DNA of 42,503 nucleotides from Escherichia sp. MOD1-EC7003 (GCF_002965065.1 NZ_PTRE01000064.1:1-42503); one strand, 5' to 3'. Positions 14,002 through 24,136 are shown, counted from the stretch's first letter. The notes: generated by a model from the sequence alone, not told the origin. Numbers and translations: made by a program.

Positions 14002-14029
14002 ATTATACGAGAAATCTTTCCCTCTGCAA
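14002..14029 (-). promoter_or_regulatory. tRNA-Gly operon promoter (sigma-70, stringent type)
   Basis: On the minus strand TTGCAG (14024-14029) and a perfect TATAAT (14002-14007) are 16 bases apart. GCGCCTCCC follows the -10 box. That GC-rich discriminator is the hallmark of ppGpp-inhibited stable-RNA promoters. Confidence 0.85.
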
Positions 14030-14226
14030 CCCTCCAAACGAATTTTTTCGCAAAAATTGTTTAAGCGCTGATTTATTCGACAAATCTAGCAAAAAACGAA
14101 CAGCTTAACAAAAAACTTTTCACTCTCTGCCTAAAAGGACAGAATCTGTCTGTTGCCCCAGGCTGATAAAAGCGTAGCACACAGCCTTAGGCAGTCCACA
14201 ACACAACATGGAAATCAGGGAATCAG

Positions 14227-14967
14227 ATGAAACAAAAATTACTTGTCATGCTCCTCGCAGGGCTCTCCTTTCAAGCTACTGCCGCAAACACCAAAACACT
14301 GCATTTTGGCACTTCTGCAACCTATGCTCCGTATGAATTTGTTGACGCAGACAATCAAATCGTAGGATTCGATATTGATGTTGCCAAAGCCGTTTGCAAA
14401 GAGATGCAGGCAGAGTGTCAGTTTACGAATCAGAGCTTTGACAGCCTTATCCCCGGATTACGCTTCAAAAAGTTTGATGCCGTCATCGCGGGGATGGATA
14501 TGACAGCGAAACGAGAACAACAGGTTTCTTTCAGCCAACCCTACTATGAAGGGCTATCTGCTGTGGTTGTCACTCGCAAAGGGGCTTACAACAGTTTCGC
14601 CGAACTGAAAGGCAAAAAAATCGGTCTGGAAAATGGCACCACTCATCAGCGATATCTGCAAGATAAACAAAAAGAGATTACTGCTGTCGCCTATGACAGT
14701 TATCTGAATGCATTTACCGATCTGAAAAGCAACCGACTGGATGGTGTTTTTGGTGATGTTGCAGCCATTGGCAAATGGCTTAAAAACAACCCGGATTACG
14801 CCATCATGGACGAACGGGCAAAAGATCCGGAGTATTACGGCAAAGGTTTAGGTATCGCGGTACGCAAAGGCAATGATGCGTTGCTGACAGAAATCAACGC
14901 GGCACTTGATAAGGTCAAAGCCTCACCTGAATACGCGCAAATGCAGGAGAAGTGGTTTACACAGTAA
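14227..14967 (+). CDS. Orphan periplasmic arginine-type amino-acid-binding protein (ArtI/ArtJ-like)
   Basis: A 246-residue solute-binding protein. The signal peptide is about residues 1-20, with cleavage after the QATAA region. The mature domain carries the SBP_bac_3 signatures GFDIDVAKAVCKEMQAECQF, DSLIPGLRFKKFDAVIAGMD and GLENGTTHQRYLQDK. They align residue for residue with E. coli ArtJ/ArtI as I remember them, including the paired cysteines. I infer binding of arginine or a related basic amino acid in the periplasm. No permease or ATPase gene is adjacent, so it would have to use ArtQMP or another transporter encoded elsewhere. As I recall, K-12 lacks this gene here, while Salmonella has an arginine-binding protein (STM4351) next to orn. 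The start follows a weak CAGGGAATCAG ribosome site. Confidence 0.88.
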   Translation: MKQKLLVMLLAGLSFQATAANTKTLHFGTSATYAPYEFVDADNQIVGFDIDVAKAVCKEMQAECQFTNQSFDSLIPGLRFKKFDAVIAGMDMTAKREQQVSFSQPYYEGLSAVVVTRKGAYNSFAELKGKKIGLENGTTHQRYLQDKQKEITAVAYDSYLNAFTDLKSNRLDGVFGDVAAIGKWLKNNPDYAIMDERAKDPEYYGKGLGIAVRKGNDALLTEINAALDKVKASPEYAQMQEKWFTQ

Positions 14968-14975
14968 TCATTTGC

Positions 14976-14998
14976 CGGGGCGTAATCACCACGCCCCG
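14976..14998. terminator. Bidirectional hairpin between the binding-protein gene and orn
   Basis: CGGGGCGT and ACGCCCCG pair around AATCACC between two convergent genes. The plus side is followed by ATTTCG and the minus side by GGCAAATG. The stem is strong but the U-tracts are short. Confidence 0.6.
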
Positions 14999-15006
14999 AT
15001 TTCGTA

Positions 15007-15552
15007 TTACAGCCTGATAAAATGCTCGCGGTAGTAAGCCAGTTCTGCCACCGACTCGCGGATATCATCCATCGCCTGATGCGTCCCCTGTTTGGTAAAA
15101 CCGTTGAGAATTTCCGGCTTCCAGCGGCGCGCCAACTCTTTCAGGGTGCTGACATCGAGATAACGGTAGTGGAAGTAGGCTTCCAGCTCCGGCATGTATT
15201 TAAACAGGAAACGACGATCCTGACCGATGCTGTTACCGCAAATCGGCGATTTTCCCGCAGGCACCCACTGTTTTAAAAATTCGAGCGTCGCCAGTTCAGC
15301 TTCACGATCGCCTATCGTACTCGCTTTCACACGCTCCACCAGCCCGCTGGCGGTATGGGTGCGCACGTTCCAGTCATCCATCAGCGCCAACTGTTCATCG
15401 GACTGATGTACTGCAATGGTCGGCCCTTCTGCCAGAATATTCAGGTTGGCATCGGTCACCAGCGTGGCAATCTCAATAATGCGATCGCGCTCGGGATCCA
15501 GACCGGTCATTTCAAGATCGATCCAAATCAGGTTGTTTTCATTGGCACTCAT
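15007..15552 (-). CDS. orn: Oligoribonuclease
   Basis: An essential 3'-5' exoribonuclease of the DEDDh family that finishes degradation of 2-5-nt RNAs, especially dinucleotides, and of pGpG. The product is 181 residues from ATG 15550-15552 ([17 protein letters not shown]). The acidic motifs are IDLEMTGLD near the start, [10 protein letters not shown] in the middle, and [11 protein letters not shown] near the C-terminus. The last supplies the catalytic His and Asp. An upstream extension of the frame is ignored because MSANENN is the established start. It diverges from rsgA with a 94-base gap, the usual arrangement. Confidence 0.97.
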   Translation of the reverse strand: MSANENNLIWIDLEMTGLDPERDRIIEIATLVTDANLNILAEGPTIAVHQSDEQLALMDDWNVRTHTASGLVERVKASTIGDREAELATLEFLKQWVPAGKSPICGNSIGQDRRFLFKYMPELEAYFHYRYLDVSTLKELARRWKPEILNGFTKQGTHQAMDDIRESVAELAYYREHFIRL

Positions 15553-15646
15553 GCTATTTTCCACCCATTCACAGTGACTATATTGATCCACAATTGCGTG
15601 TATCATAGATGTTTTGCCCATCAGGGGCGACCAGGAGTCTGTACGA

Positions 15647-16699
15647 TTGAGTAAAAATAAACTCTCCAAAGGCCAGCAGCGCCGCGTGAACGCCAATCAC
15701 CAGCGTCGTCTTAAAACGTCTAAGGAGAAGCCCGACTACGACGACAATTTGTTTGGCGAGCCTGATGAAGGTATCGTCATCAGCCGTTTTGGTATGCACG
15801 CTGATGTGGAATCTGCCGGTGGCGACGTTCACCGCTGCAATATTCGCCGTACCATCCGTTCGCTGGTGACCGGCGATCGTGTAGTCTGGCGTCCAGGTAA
15901 ACCGGCGGCAGAAGGCGTAAATGTCAAAGGAATTGTGGAAGCAGTGCATGAGCGTACCTCAGTGTTAACGCGCCCGGATTTCTACGACGGCGTGAAACCT
16001 ATTGCTGCCAACATCGACCAGATTGTCATTGTCTCTGCCATTTTGCCGGAACTGTCACTCAATATTATCGACCGTTACCTGGTAGCCTGCGAAACCTTGC
16101 AGATTGAGCCGATTATTGTGCTCAACAAGATTGACCTGCTGGACGACGAAGGCATGGCGTTCGTCAACGAGCAGATGGATATCTACCGCAATATCGGTTA
16201 TCGCGTATTGATGGTTTCCAGTCATACTCAGAATGGACTTAAACCGCTGGAAGAGGCGTTGACCGGGCGCATCAGCATTTTTGCCGGGCAATCTGGCGTT
16301 GGTAAATCCAGCCTGCTGAACGCGTTGCTGGGGCTGCAAAAAGAGATCCTGACCAACGATGTCTCTGACAACTCGGGTCTCGGCCAGCACACCACTACCG
16401 CCGCACGACTGTATCACTTCCCGCACGGCGGTGATGTGATTGACTCCCCTGGCGTGCGTGAGTTCGGCCTCTGGCACCTGGAGCCGGAACAAATTACTCA
16501 GGGTTTTGTCGAATTCCATGACTATTTAGGTCTGTGTAAATATCGCGATTGCAAACACGATACCGATCCGGGCTGCGCTATCCGGGAAGCGGTTGATGAG
16601 GGGAAAATCGCGGAAACCCGTTTCGAAAACTATCACCGTATTCTGGAAAGCATGGCGCAGGTAAAAACGCGTAAAAACTTTTCTGATACGGATGACTGA
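15647..16699 (+). CDS. rsgA: Small ribosomal subunit biogenesis GTPase RsgA
   Basis: A circularly permuted GTPase that checks maturation of the 30S decoding centre and releases RbfA. The product is 350 residues. The basic N-terminus ([14 protein letters not shown]) and OB fold are followed by a GTPase domain in G4-G5-G1-G3 order: NKIDLLDD, then the P-loop [10 protein letters not shown] (about 220-229), then DSPG. The zinc-binding C-terminus [14 protein letters not shown] is complete. The start is TTG at 15647-15649 after AGGAG, matching the K-12 start. It is followed by a REP-like palindrome before psd. Confidence 0.96.
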   Translation: MSKNKLSKGQQRRVNANHQRRLKTSKEKPDYDDNLFGEPDEGIVISRFGMHADVESAGGDVHRCNIRRTIRSLVTGDRVVWRPGKPAAEGVNVKGIVEAVHERTSVLTRPDFYDGVKPIAANIDQIVIVSAILPELSLNIIDRYLVACETLQIEPIIVLNKIDLLDDEGMAFVNEQMDIYRNIGYRVLMVSSHTQNGLKPLEEALTGRISIFAGQSGVGKSSLLNALLGLQKEILTNDVSDNSGLGQHTTTAARLYHFPHGGDVIDSPGVREFGLWHLEPEQITQGFVEFHDYLGLCKYRDCKHDTDPGCAIREAVDEGKIAETRFENYHRILESMAQVKTRKNFSDTDD

Positions 16700-16741
16700 C
16701 AATTAAGCTAACCGTCGTTAGAATCGTCCCCTTTTTTTCAG

Positions 16742-16763
16742 GATCCGGCATGTAGGCCGGATC
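16742..16763. repeat. REP-like palindrome between rsgA and psd
   Basis: GATCCGGC and GCCGGATC flank ATGTAG, a perfect 8-bp inverted repeat preceded by CCCTTTTTTTCAG. The GCCGGAT core resembles half of a REP unit, but the flanking conserved bases are missing. It may be a decayed REP element. Confidence 0.45.
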
Positions 16764-16795
16764 AGGAACGACAAAACAATGGCCTGGAGGCTACC

Positions 16796-17764
16796 TTGTT
16801 AAATTCATTTAAACTTTCGCTACAGTACATTCTGCCGAAACTATGGCTTACTCGCCTGGCGGGTTGGGGCGCAAGCAAGCGGGCAGGATGGCTGACAAAA
16901 CTGGTTATCGATCTGTTCGTTAAATACTACAAGGTCGATATGAAAGAGGCGCAGAAGCCAGACACCGCCAGTTACCGCACCTTTAACGAATTCTTTGTCC
17001 GTCCGCTGCGTGACGAAGTACGCCCAATCGATACCGATCCGAATGTACTGGTCATGCCTGCCGATGGCGTTATCAGCCAGTTAGGTAAAATCGAAGAAGA
17101 TAAAATCCTGCAAGCCAAAGGCCACAACTACAGCCTCGAAGCCCTGCTGGCAGGTAATTACTTGATGGCGGATCTCTTCCGCAACGGTATGTTTGTGACC
17201 ACTTACCTCTCCCCGCGTGACTACCACCGCGTACACATGCCGTGCAATGGAATTCTGCGTGAGATGATCTACGTGCCGGGCGATCTCTTCTCCGTTAACC
17301 ATCTCACCGCTCAGAACGTACCGAATCTGTTTGCCCGTAATGAACGCGTGATCTGCCTGTTCGATACCGAATTTGGCCCAATGGCGCAGATTCTGGTCGG
17401 AGCGACGATTGTTGGCAGCATTGAGACGGTCTGGGCGGGCACCATTACGCCGCCGCGCGAAGGCATCATCAAGCGCTGGACCTGGCCTTCCGGGGAAAAC
17501 GATGGTTCTGTGGCGCTGCTGAAAGGCCAGGAAATGGGTCGCTTTAAACTCGGTTCCACCGTTATCAACCTGTTTGCACCGGGTAAAGTGAATCTGGTTG
17601 AGCAACTGGAAAGTCTGTCTGTCACGAAAATTGGCCAGCCGCTGGCAGTATCTACCGAAACTTTTGTTACGCCAGACGCTGAACCTGCCCCACTTTCTGC
17701 TGAAGAGATCCAGGCAGAACACGACGCCAGCCCATTGGTTGACGACAAAAAAGACCAGGTCTAA
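16796..17764 (+). CDS. psd: Phosphatidylserine decarboxylase proenzyme
   Basis: Converts phosphatidylserine to phosphatidylethanolamine, the main membrane phospholipid, at the inner membrane. The product is 322 residues. The LGST motif near residue 252-255 ([12 protein letters not shown]) is the self-cleavage site that generates the pyruvoyl prosthetic group on the alpha chain. HMPCNG and DYHRVH in the beta chain carry catalytic Asp/His residues. The start is TTG at 16796-16798 behind a perfect TGGAGG. It is followed after 21 bases by mscM, giving the known psd-mscM pair. Confidence 0.97.
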   Translation: MLNSFKLSLQYILPKLWLTRLAGWGASKRAGWLTKLVIDLFVKYYKVDMKEAQKPDTASYRTFNEFFVRPLRDEVRPIDTDPNVLVMPADGVISQLGKIEEDKILQAKGHNYSLEALLAGNYLMADLFRNGMFVTTYLSPRDYHRVHMPCNGILREMIYVPGDLFSVNHLTAQNVPNLFARNERVICLFDTEFGPMAQILVGATIVGSIETVWAGTITPPREGIIKRWTWPSGENDGSVALLKGQEMGRFKLGSTVINLFAPGKVNLVEQLESLSVTKIGQPLAVSTETFVTPDAEPAPLSAEEIQAEHDASPLVDDKKDQV

Positions 17765-17785
17765 TCCATCAAAGGAAACGCTGAC

Positions 17786-20700
17786 GTGCGCCTGATTATC
17801 ACTTTTCTGATGGCCTGGTGCCTCAGTTGGGGGACGTACGCCGCGACGGCCCCCGATAGCAAACAAATCACCCAGGAACTGGAGCAGGCAAAAGCGGCGA
17901 AACCCGCGCAGCCGGAAGTCGTAGAGGCGCTCCAGTCTGCCTTAAATGCGCTTGAGGAACGAAAAGGTTCCCTTGAGCGCATCAAGCAATATCAAGAAGT
18001 CATTGATAATTACCCGAAACTCTCCACTACTCTGCGCGCGCAGTTAAACAACATGCGTGACGAGCCGCGCAGCGTGTTACCGGGAATGTCTACCGACGCG
18101 CTGAATCAGGAAATTCTCCAGGTCAGCAGGCAGTTGCTGGATAAAAGCCGTCAGGCCCAGCAAGAGCAGGAACGCGCCCGTGAGATTGCCGATTCACTGA
18201 ATCAACTGCCGCAACAGCAAACCGATGCCCGCCGTCAGTTAAATGAAATCGAGCGCCGCCTGGGAACGCTTACCGGCAATACCCCGCTTAATCAGGCACA
18301 AAATTTCGCATTGCACTCTGACTCCGCACGTCTGAAAGCACTCGTCGATGAACTGGAACTGGCGCAGCTGTCTGCCAATAACCGTCAGGAATTAGCGCGC
18401 TTGCGCTCTGAGCTGGCAGAAAAAGAGAGCCAGCAGCTGGATGCATATTTGCAGGCCTTACGTAATCAGTTGAACAGCCAACGTCAGCTTGAGGCAGAGC
18501 GGGCGCTGGAAAGTACCGAATTGCTGGCAGAAAACAGTGCCGATTTGCCGAAAGACATCGTCGCGCAATTCAAAATTAACCGCGAACTGTCGGCGGCGCT
18601 CAATCAACAGGCACAGCGGATGGATCTCGTTGCCTCGCAACAGCGTCAGGCTGCCAGCCAGACGTTACAGGTCTGGCAGGCGTTGAATACACTGCGTGAA
18701 CAGTCGCAATGGTTGGGGTCGTCAAACCTGCTCGGTGAAGCGTTGCGTGCGCAGGTGGCACGGCTACCGGAAATGCCGAAACCACAACAGCTTGATACCG
18801 AAATGGCGCAGTTACGTGTGCAACGGTTACGTTATGAGGATCTGCTTAATAAACAGCCGCTGCTACGGCAAATCCATCAGGCCGACGGTCAGCCGCTGAC
18901 CGCCGAGCAAAACAGTATTCTGGAAGCACAGCTACGCACTCAGCGTGAGTTGCTGAACTCATTGTTGCAGGGTGGCGACACGCTACTGCTGGAGCTGACC
19001 AAGCTGAAAGTCTCCAACGGGCAACTGGAAGATGCGCTGAAAGAAGTGAACGAAGCGACGCACCGCTATCTGTTCTGGACCTCAGACGTGCGCCCAATGA
19101 CCATCGCCTGGCCGCTGGAAATCGCCCAGGATCTGCGCCGCCTTATCTCGCTGGACACCTTCAGCCAGTTGGGCAAAGCCAGCGTGATGATGCTGACCAG
19201 CAAAGAGACGATTTTGCCGCTATTTGGCGCGCTGATTCTGGTCGGTTGCAGTATTTACTCGCGCCGCTATTTCACCCGTTTTCTTGAACGTTCGGCGGCG
19301 AAAGTCGGCAAAGTGACTCAGGATCACTTCTGGCTGACGTTGCGTACCCTTTTCTGGTCGATTCTCGTCGCGTCACCGCTACCGGTGCTATGGATGACGC
19401 TGGGTTACGGCTTGCGCGAGGCGTGGCCTTATCCGCTGGCGGTCGCAATAGGTGATGGCGTAACAGCCACCGTGCCGCTGCTGTGGGTAGTGATGATTTG
19501 CGCCACCTTTGCCCGCCCGAACGGCTTGTTTATCGCTCATTTTGGCTGGCCGCGCGAACGTGTTTCCCGTGGGATGCGCTACTACCTGATGAGCATCGGG
19601 CTTATTGTGCCGCTGATTATGGCGCTGATGATGTTCGATAATCTCAACGACCGCGAGTTTTCCGGTTCGCTGGGACGGCTTTGTTTTATTCTCATTTGTG
19701 GTGCGCTGGCGGTGGTCACCCTCAGCCTGAAAAAGGCCGGGATCCCGCTGTATCTCAACAAAGAGGGCAGCGGCGACAACATTACTAACCATATGCTGTG
19801 GAACATGATGATTGGCGCACCACTGGTTGCCATTCTGGCAGCGGCAGTCGGTTACCTGGCAACGGCACAGGCACTGTTAGCGAGGCTTGAAACCTCGGTT
19901 GCCATCTGGTTCCTGCTACTGGTGGTTTATCACGTTATACGCCGCTGGATGCTGATCCAACGCCGCAGGCTGGCGTTTGACCGGGCGAAGCATCGCCGGG
20001 CAGAGATGTTAGCGCAACGTGCGCGTGGCGAAGAGGAAACGCATCATCACAGTAGCCCCGAAGGGACAATTGAAGTCGATGAAAGCGAAGTCGATCTCGA
20101 TGCCATCAGTGCGCAATCCTTGCGGCTGGTGCGCTCAATCCTGATGCTGATCGCCCTGCTTTCGGTCATTGTGCTGTGGTCAGAAATTCATTCCGCTTTC
20201 GGCTTCCTCGAAAATATTTCGCTGTGGGATGTCACCTCCACGGTACAGGGCGTAGAAAGCCTGGAGCCGATTACCCTCGGCGCGGTGCTGATTGCCATTC
20301 TGGTGTTTATCATCACCACGCAGCTGGTGCGCAACCTGCCCGCCCTGCTGGAACTGGCGATTTTGCAACACCTCGATTTAACGCCGGGTACGGGTTACGC
20401 CATCACCACCATCACCAAATACCTGCTGATGCTGATTGGCGGGCTGGTCGGCTTCTCGATGATTGGTATTGAGTGGTCGAAATTGCAGTGGCTGGTCGCC
20501 GCGCTCGGTGTTGGTCTCGGTTTTGGTTTGCAGGAAATTTTCGCCAACTTTATCTCTGGTCTGATCATCCTGTTCGAAAAACCGATTCGCATTGGCGATA
20601 CGGTAACGATCCGCGATCTTACCGGTAGCGTAACGAAAATTAACACCCGTGCCACCACCATCAGCGACTGGGACCGTAAAGAGATTATCGTGCCGAACAA

Positions 20701-21109
20701 GGCGTTTATTACCGAGCAGTTTATCAACTGGTCACTCTCTGACTCAGTCACGCGCGTGGTGTTGACAATTCCGGCCCCTGCCGATGCTAACAGTGAAGAA
20801 GTGACGGAAATCCTGCTCACCGCAGCACGTCGCTGCTCGCTGGTGATCGATAACCCAGCGCCGGAAGTCTTCCTGGTGGATCTGCAACAGGGGATTCAGA
20901 TTTTCGAGCTGCGTATTTACGCCGCCGAAATGGGTCACCGTATGCCGCTACGCCATGAGATCCACCAGCTGATTCTGGCGGGCTTCCACGCCCACGGTAT
21001 CGATATGCCATTCCCGCCCTTCCAGATGCGTCTGGAAAGCCTCAACGGTAAGCAAACGGGGAGAACATTAACTTCTGCGGGCAAAGGTCGTCAGACGGGA
21101 AGTTTGTAA
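17786..21109 (+). CDS. mscM: Miniconductance mechanosensitive channel MscM (YjeP)
   Basis: A 1107-residue MscS-family channel that opens near the threshold tension on hypo-osmotic shock. The N-terminal signal peptide (about 1-20, ending TYAA) leads to a large periplasmic alpha-helical coiled-coil region rich in Gln, Leu and Glu (about 20-460). A membrane domain with many helices (about 475-900) follows. The MscS core comes next, with GLGFGLQEIFANFISGLIIL as the pore-lining TM3 and PIRIGDTVTIRDLTGSV as the beta domain. The start is GTG 17786-17788 after AAAGGAAAC. It is the second gene after psd. The length equals K-12 MscM. Confidence 0.95.
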   Translation: MRLIITFLMAWCLSWGTYAATAPDSKQITQELEQAKAAKPAQPEVVEALQSALNALEERKGSLERIKQYQEVIDNYPKLSTTLRAQLNNMRDEPRSVLPGMSTDALNQEILQVSRQLLDKSRQAQQEQERAREIADSLNQLPQQQTDARRQLNEIERRLGTLTGNTPLNQAQNFALHSDSARLKALVDELELAQLSANNRQELARLRSELAEKESQQLDAYLQALRNQLNSQRQLEAERALESTELLAENSADLPKDIVAQFKINRELSAALNQQAQRMDLVASQQRQAASQTLQVWQALNTLREQSQWLGSSNLLGEALRAQVARLPEMPKPQQLDTEMAQLRVQRLRYEDLLNKQPLLRQIHQADGQPLTAEQNSILEAQLRTQRELLNSLLQGGDTLLLELTKLKVSNGQLEDALKEVNEATHRYLFWTSDVRPMTIAWPLEIAQDLRRLISLDTFSQLGKASVMMLTSKETILPLFGALILVGCSIYSRRYFTRFLERSAAKVGKVTQDHFWLTLRTLFWSILVASPLPVLWMTLGYGLREAWPYPLAVAIGDGVTATVPLLWVVMICATFARPNGLFIAHFGWPRERVSRGMRYYLMSIGLIVPLIMALMMFDNLNDREFSGSLGRLCFILICGALAVVTLSLKKAGIPLYLNKEGSGDNITNHMLWNMMIGAPLVAILAAAVGYLATAQALLARLETSVAIWFLLLVVYHVIRRWMLIQRRRLAFDRAKHRRAEMLAQRARGEEETHHHSSPEGTIEVDESEVDLDAISAQSLRLVRSILMLIALLSVIVLWSEIHSAFGFLENISLWDVTSTVQGVESLEPITLGAVLIAILVFIITTQLVRNLPALLELAILQHLDLTPGTGYAITTITKYLLMLIGGLVGFSMIGIEWSKLQWLVAALGVGLGFGLQEIFANFISGLIILFEKPIRIGDTVTIRDLTGSVTKINTRATTISDWDRKEIIVPNKAFITEQFINWSLSDSVTRVVLTIPAPADANSEEVTEILLTAARRCSLVIDNPAPEVFLVDLQQGIQIFELRIYAAEMGHRMPLRHEIHQLILAGFHAHGIDMPFPPFQMRLESLNGKQTGRTLTSAGKGRQTGSL

Positions 21110-21217
21110 TGCGTGAAGCTACCGGATGATGCCAACGTGGCTAATTTAGCAACTTAACATCATCTTCAGTTATCACCGGCCCCGGAGAGTATCATCCATA
21201 ACGTCTTCCTTTCCAGA

Positions 21218-21246
21218 CAACTCATCGCCGGAGAGACGATGAGTTG
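21218..21246. terminator. Hairpin between convergent mscM and yjeM
   Basis: CAACTCATCG and CGATGAGTTG form a perfect 10-bp stem around CCGGAGAGA. Neither side has a strong U-tract, so it may be an mRNA 3'-end stabiliser or a weak terminator. It is the main structure in the 152-base gap. Confidence 0.45.
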
Positions 21247-21261
21247 CAGGATTTCATATGA

Positions 21262-22764
21262 TCAGTCGAGAGCGAGTTCAGGTTTGTTCGCCATGCGACT
21301 GCAATAGTTCTGGTAAATCGCCATCGCTAACAGCGAGAAGAAGACAGGGCCGCCAATCATCCACAATGTGCTGTCCCAGTCTCCGGCTTCAACCACAGGC
21401 TGAATGATGGTGAAGACGTTCGCAAATGTCACCACCAGTACGACAACCACCGTCGCAATCATTGCCGACATATGCGTTTTGAAAATCACAAATGGTCTGT
21501 CGAGATCCTGACGTGCTTTAAAGAACGGGAAAGCCAGCGCGAGGAACAGATAAGGAAGCGTCATAGACACGTTCGCCATCAGCGTCAGCTTGTTAAAGAA
21601 CGCCGATGCAGTACCGCCACCAAACGAAACCAGCAGGATGAAAACAGTAACCAACCCGCACTGCATCCACATGGCGACAGACGGCATGCCCATCGCATTC
21701 AGGCGCGTCATCGGTTCCGGCCACAACGCTTTCGGCGTCCCCTGGATGATGGCTTTCAACGGTGAATAGCAAAGCGTAAAGAACGCGCCGGTATAGGCGA
21801 GGAACATCGACAGTCCGGTAATACGCGCAAACCATACGCCCAGCGACAATGATGCTTCAGGTGACAAATGCAGTGCGTTACCCAGCGTCATCCCGAGGCT
21901 CTTCATCAGCACATAGGTAATATTGCCGAGGTTAACGGAACTATTACTTAAAACCTGCTGCCAGTTTGTACTGACACCCCATAAAAATATTGCCAGCGAA
22001 TAGCCGATTGAAATAACAATAGCGGCAAAAACAATACCTTTGGCAAAGTTCTTTTCTGGATTTTCTGTTTTATCGACCAGACCACCAACCGCTTCAATTC
22101 CGCCATAGGCAAAAATGGCAAATACCACAAACGATAGCATTGCCAGACCGGACTGATAACCTGGGTTCGGTGATGCCAGGAAATTAATATCCTGCGCGAA
22201 ATGCCCACCATTTAATAACAAAATAGTAATGCTTACTAACAGTAATACTAAATTCAGGCACATTACTGCAATACCGCCCACCGCAGTAATGCGGGCAATT
22301 TTATTAATCCCCTTTGAAGCAACAACGGTGACCAGAATCATCCATGCCACTGCCAGCAGACCAACCACCTGCGTAGGCTCCAGTCCGGCAACACGCCAGT
22401 GCTGGGTCATGTCGCTACCATAGAGGAATGTTGAGAATGGTACCCAAACTTTAGCGGAGGTGCTCACCATCCAGATGATATAAGAGGAAAACCACATAAA
22501 CGTGCCAATGAAGGCAAAACGTGGTCCGACACTATTATTCATCCAGGAATAGATACCGCCTTCTTCTTTGCGATACGCAGCGCCCATTTCAGCCATCATT
22601 AAGGCGAATGGAATAAAGAATAACAATGCAGAAAATATATAAAAGGGAATCGCACTATAACCCATTAAGTAATAAGCCGATGGGCTATTGGCAAATCCAA
22701 ATACGGAAGTAAAGATCATCAATATGAGTCCTATCAGACTCATCTTTTTTATCTTGTGAGGCAT
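21262..22764 (-). CDS. yjeM: YjeM, APC-superfamily amino-acid transporter (predicted)
   Basis: A 500-residue polytopic inner-membrane protein with about 12 hydrophobic segments. Amino acid/polyamine/organocation (APC) superfamily features include FGFANSPSAYYLMGYSAIP in the unwound TM1 region. EGGIYSWMNNSVGPRFAF and AIFAYGGIEAVGGLVDKTENPEKNF fit TM2-3 and TM6. The substrate is unknown to me; a glutamate/GABA-antiporter-like role is possible by family. I chose ATG 22762-22764 (MPHKIKKMS) because AAGGATGG precedes it at the right distance. It lies alone on the minus strand between mscM and epmA. The neighbours yjeN and yjeO known from K-12 are missing downstream. Confidence 0.92.
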   Translation of the reverse strand: MPHKIKKMSLIGLILMIFTSVFGFANSPSAYYLMGYSAIPFYIFSALLFFIPFALMMAEMGAAYRKEEGGIYSWMNNSVGPRFAFIGTFMWFSSYIIWMVSTSAKVWVPFSTFLYGSDMTQHWRVAGLEPTQVVGLLAVAWMILVTVVASKGINKIARITAVGGIAVMCLNLVLLLVSITILLLNGGHFAQDINFLASPNPGYQSGLAMLSFVVFAIFAYGGIEAVGGLVDKTENPEKNFAKGIVFAAIVISIGYSLAIFLWGVSTNWQQVLSNSSVNLGNITYVLMKSLGMTLGNALHLSPEASLSLGVWFARITGLSMFLAYTGAFFTLCYSPLKAIIQGTPKALWPEPMTRLNAMGMPSVAMWMQCGLVTVFILLVSFGGGTASAFFNKLTLMANVSMTLPYLFLALAFPFFKARQDLDRPFVIFKTHMSAMIATVVVVLVVTFANVFTIIQPVVEAGDWDSTLWMIGGPVFFSLLAMAIYQNYCSRMANKPELALD

Positions 22765-22981
22765 GAAACCATCCTTCATTTCAGCGCGTGTATAAAACGC
22801 GCCCACTGAACGCACTACCCAACATTGAGCGGGCAGCGTAAAAACCAATACAGAATTGATACCTGGATGATATCAAATATCCAGTCTTAAATTGTGGGCT
22901 TTAGCGTAAAAATGAAAAAATATGCTACAGAATGGCGTTTATCACACCATTCCCCGCTGTTAAATCAGTAATTTTCCAGAA

Positions 22982-23959
22982 TTATGCCCGGTCAACGCTA
23001 AAGGCGATGACGTCAGCCAGTGTCTCCGCGCCCAGCGCCAACATCACCAAACGATCAACACCTAACGCCACGCCAGAACAGTCAGGCATACCGACTTTCA
23101 AGGCTTCAATCAGATTCTCGTCAATGGGGTGCTGCGGCAAACCACGCGCCGCGCGCTTACGGTTATCTTGTTCAAAGCGTTGTTGCTGCTCACGGGCATC
23201 CGTCAATTCATGGAAACCATTCGCCAGCTCAATGCCTTTATAATAAACCTCAAAGCGTTCAGCGACCCGATGATCTTCGGTACTGATTTGCGCCAGTGAT
23301 GCCTGGCTGGCTGGAAAGTGGTACACAAAGGTCGGTTTTTCTTTGCCAATATTTGGCTCTACGCCAAAGGTAAACAGCAGTTGTAGCAGCGTGTCGCGGT
23401 CTTCTTCGGTATCTGCAACGTTGCTCAAATCCAGTTTCGCCGCCACTTCCCGCAGTTGCGTTTTGTCGGCAGAGAGCGGGTCAATTTCCAGATAACGCAA
23501 GAAAGCTTGTTGATAAGAAAGGCTTTCTGCTGCCGGGCAGTCCAGCACCTGTTGCAAGAGATCGTCCACCTCGTTCATCAACCGGTACATATCATAGTGC
23601 GGTCGATACCACTCAAGCATCGTGAACTCAGGGTTGTGATAACGCCCCATCTCTTCATTACGGAAGCTGCGGCACAGCTGGAATACCGGTCCACAACCGG
23701 CAACCAGCAGGCGTTTCATATGGTATTCCGGACTGGTCATTAACCAGAGATTCATCCCCTGCGAATGCCCGGGGCCAACGAAACGTGTCTCAAACGGGAC
23801 CAGATGAATATCGGTTACCGTCGCCTGGCTCATACAAGGCGTCTCCACCTCCAGCACTCCACGATCGGCAAAAAAACGACGGATCTCCGTCATAATCGCC
23901 GCGCGCTTTAATAAGTTAGGAATGGATGCGCTCGGCTGCCAGGATGCCGTTTCGCTCAT
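22982..23959 (-). CDS. epmA: EF-P (R)-beta-lysine ligase EpmA
   Basis: A lysyl-tRNA-synthetase paralogue without an anticodon-binding domain. It attaches (R)-beta-lysine to Lys34 of elongation factor P. The product is 325 residues from ATG 23957-23959. Class II synthetase motifs are visible: motif 2 [25 protein letters not shown] (about 96-120) and motif 3 [12 protein letters not shown] near the C-terminus. The [13 protein letters not shown] segment is active-site lining. Its substrate EF-P and partner EpmB are encoded about 6 kb away in this window. It diverges from frdA. Confidence 0.96.
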   Translation of the reverse strand: MSETASWQPSASIPNLLKRAAIMTEIRRFFADRGVLEVETPCMSQATVTDIHLVPFETRFVGPGHSQGMNLWLMTSPEYHMKRLLVAGCGPVFQLCRSFRNEEMGRYHNPEFTMLEWYRPHYDMYRLMNEVDDLLQQVLDCPAAESLSYQQAFLRYLEIDPLSADKTQLREVAAKLDLSNVADTEEDRDTLLQLLFTFGVEPNIGKEKPTFVYHFPASQASLAQISTEDHRVAERFEVYYKGIELANGFHELTDAREQQQRFEQDNRKRAARGLPQHPIDENLIEALKVGMPDCSGVALGVDRLVMLALGAETLADVIAFSVDRA

Positions 23960-24136
23960 AGTTAAATCTCCAGTTTTTGACAAGGGCACGAAGTCTACTC
24001 GCAACGTGACGGCGAGACAAATTTTACGCAGGAATCAATCAACGGCGAGCGGTGACTAAAAAAAGCACGATCTGATGGTTTAGTAATTAAATTAATCATC
24101 TTCAGTGATAATTTAGCCCTCTTGCGCACTAAAAAA

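Noticed and set aside
14050..14090. Possible ArgR box (CTGATTTATTCG) before the binding-protein gene
   Set aside because: Only one side of the operator matches and the internal spacing is too short, so I do not call it.
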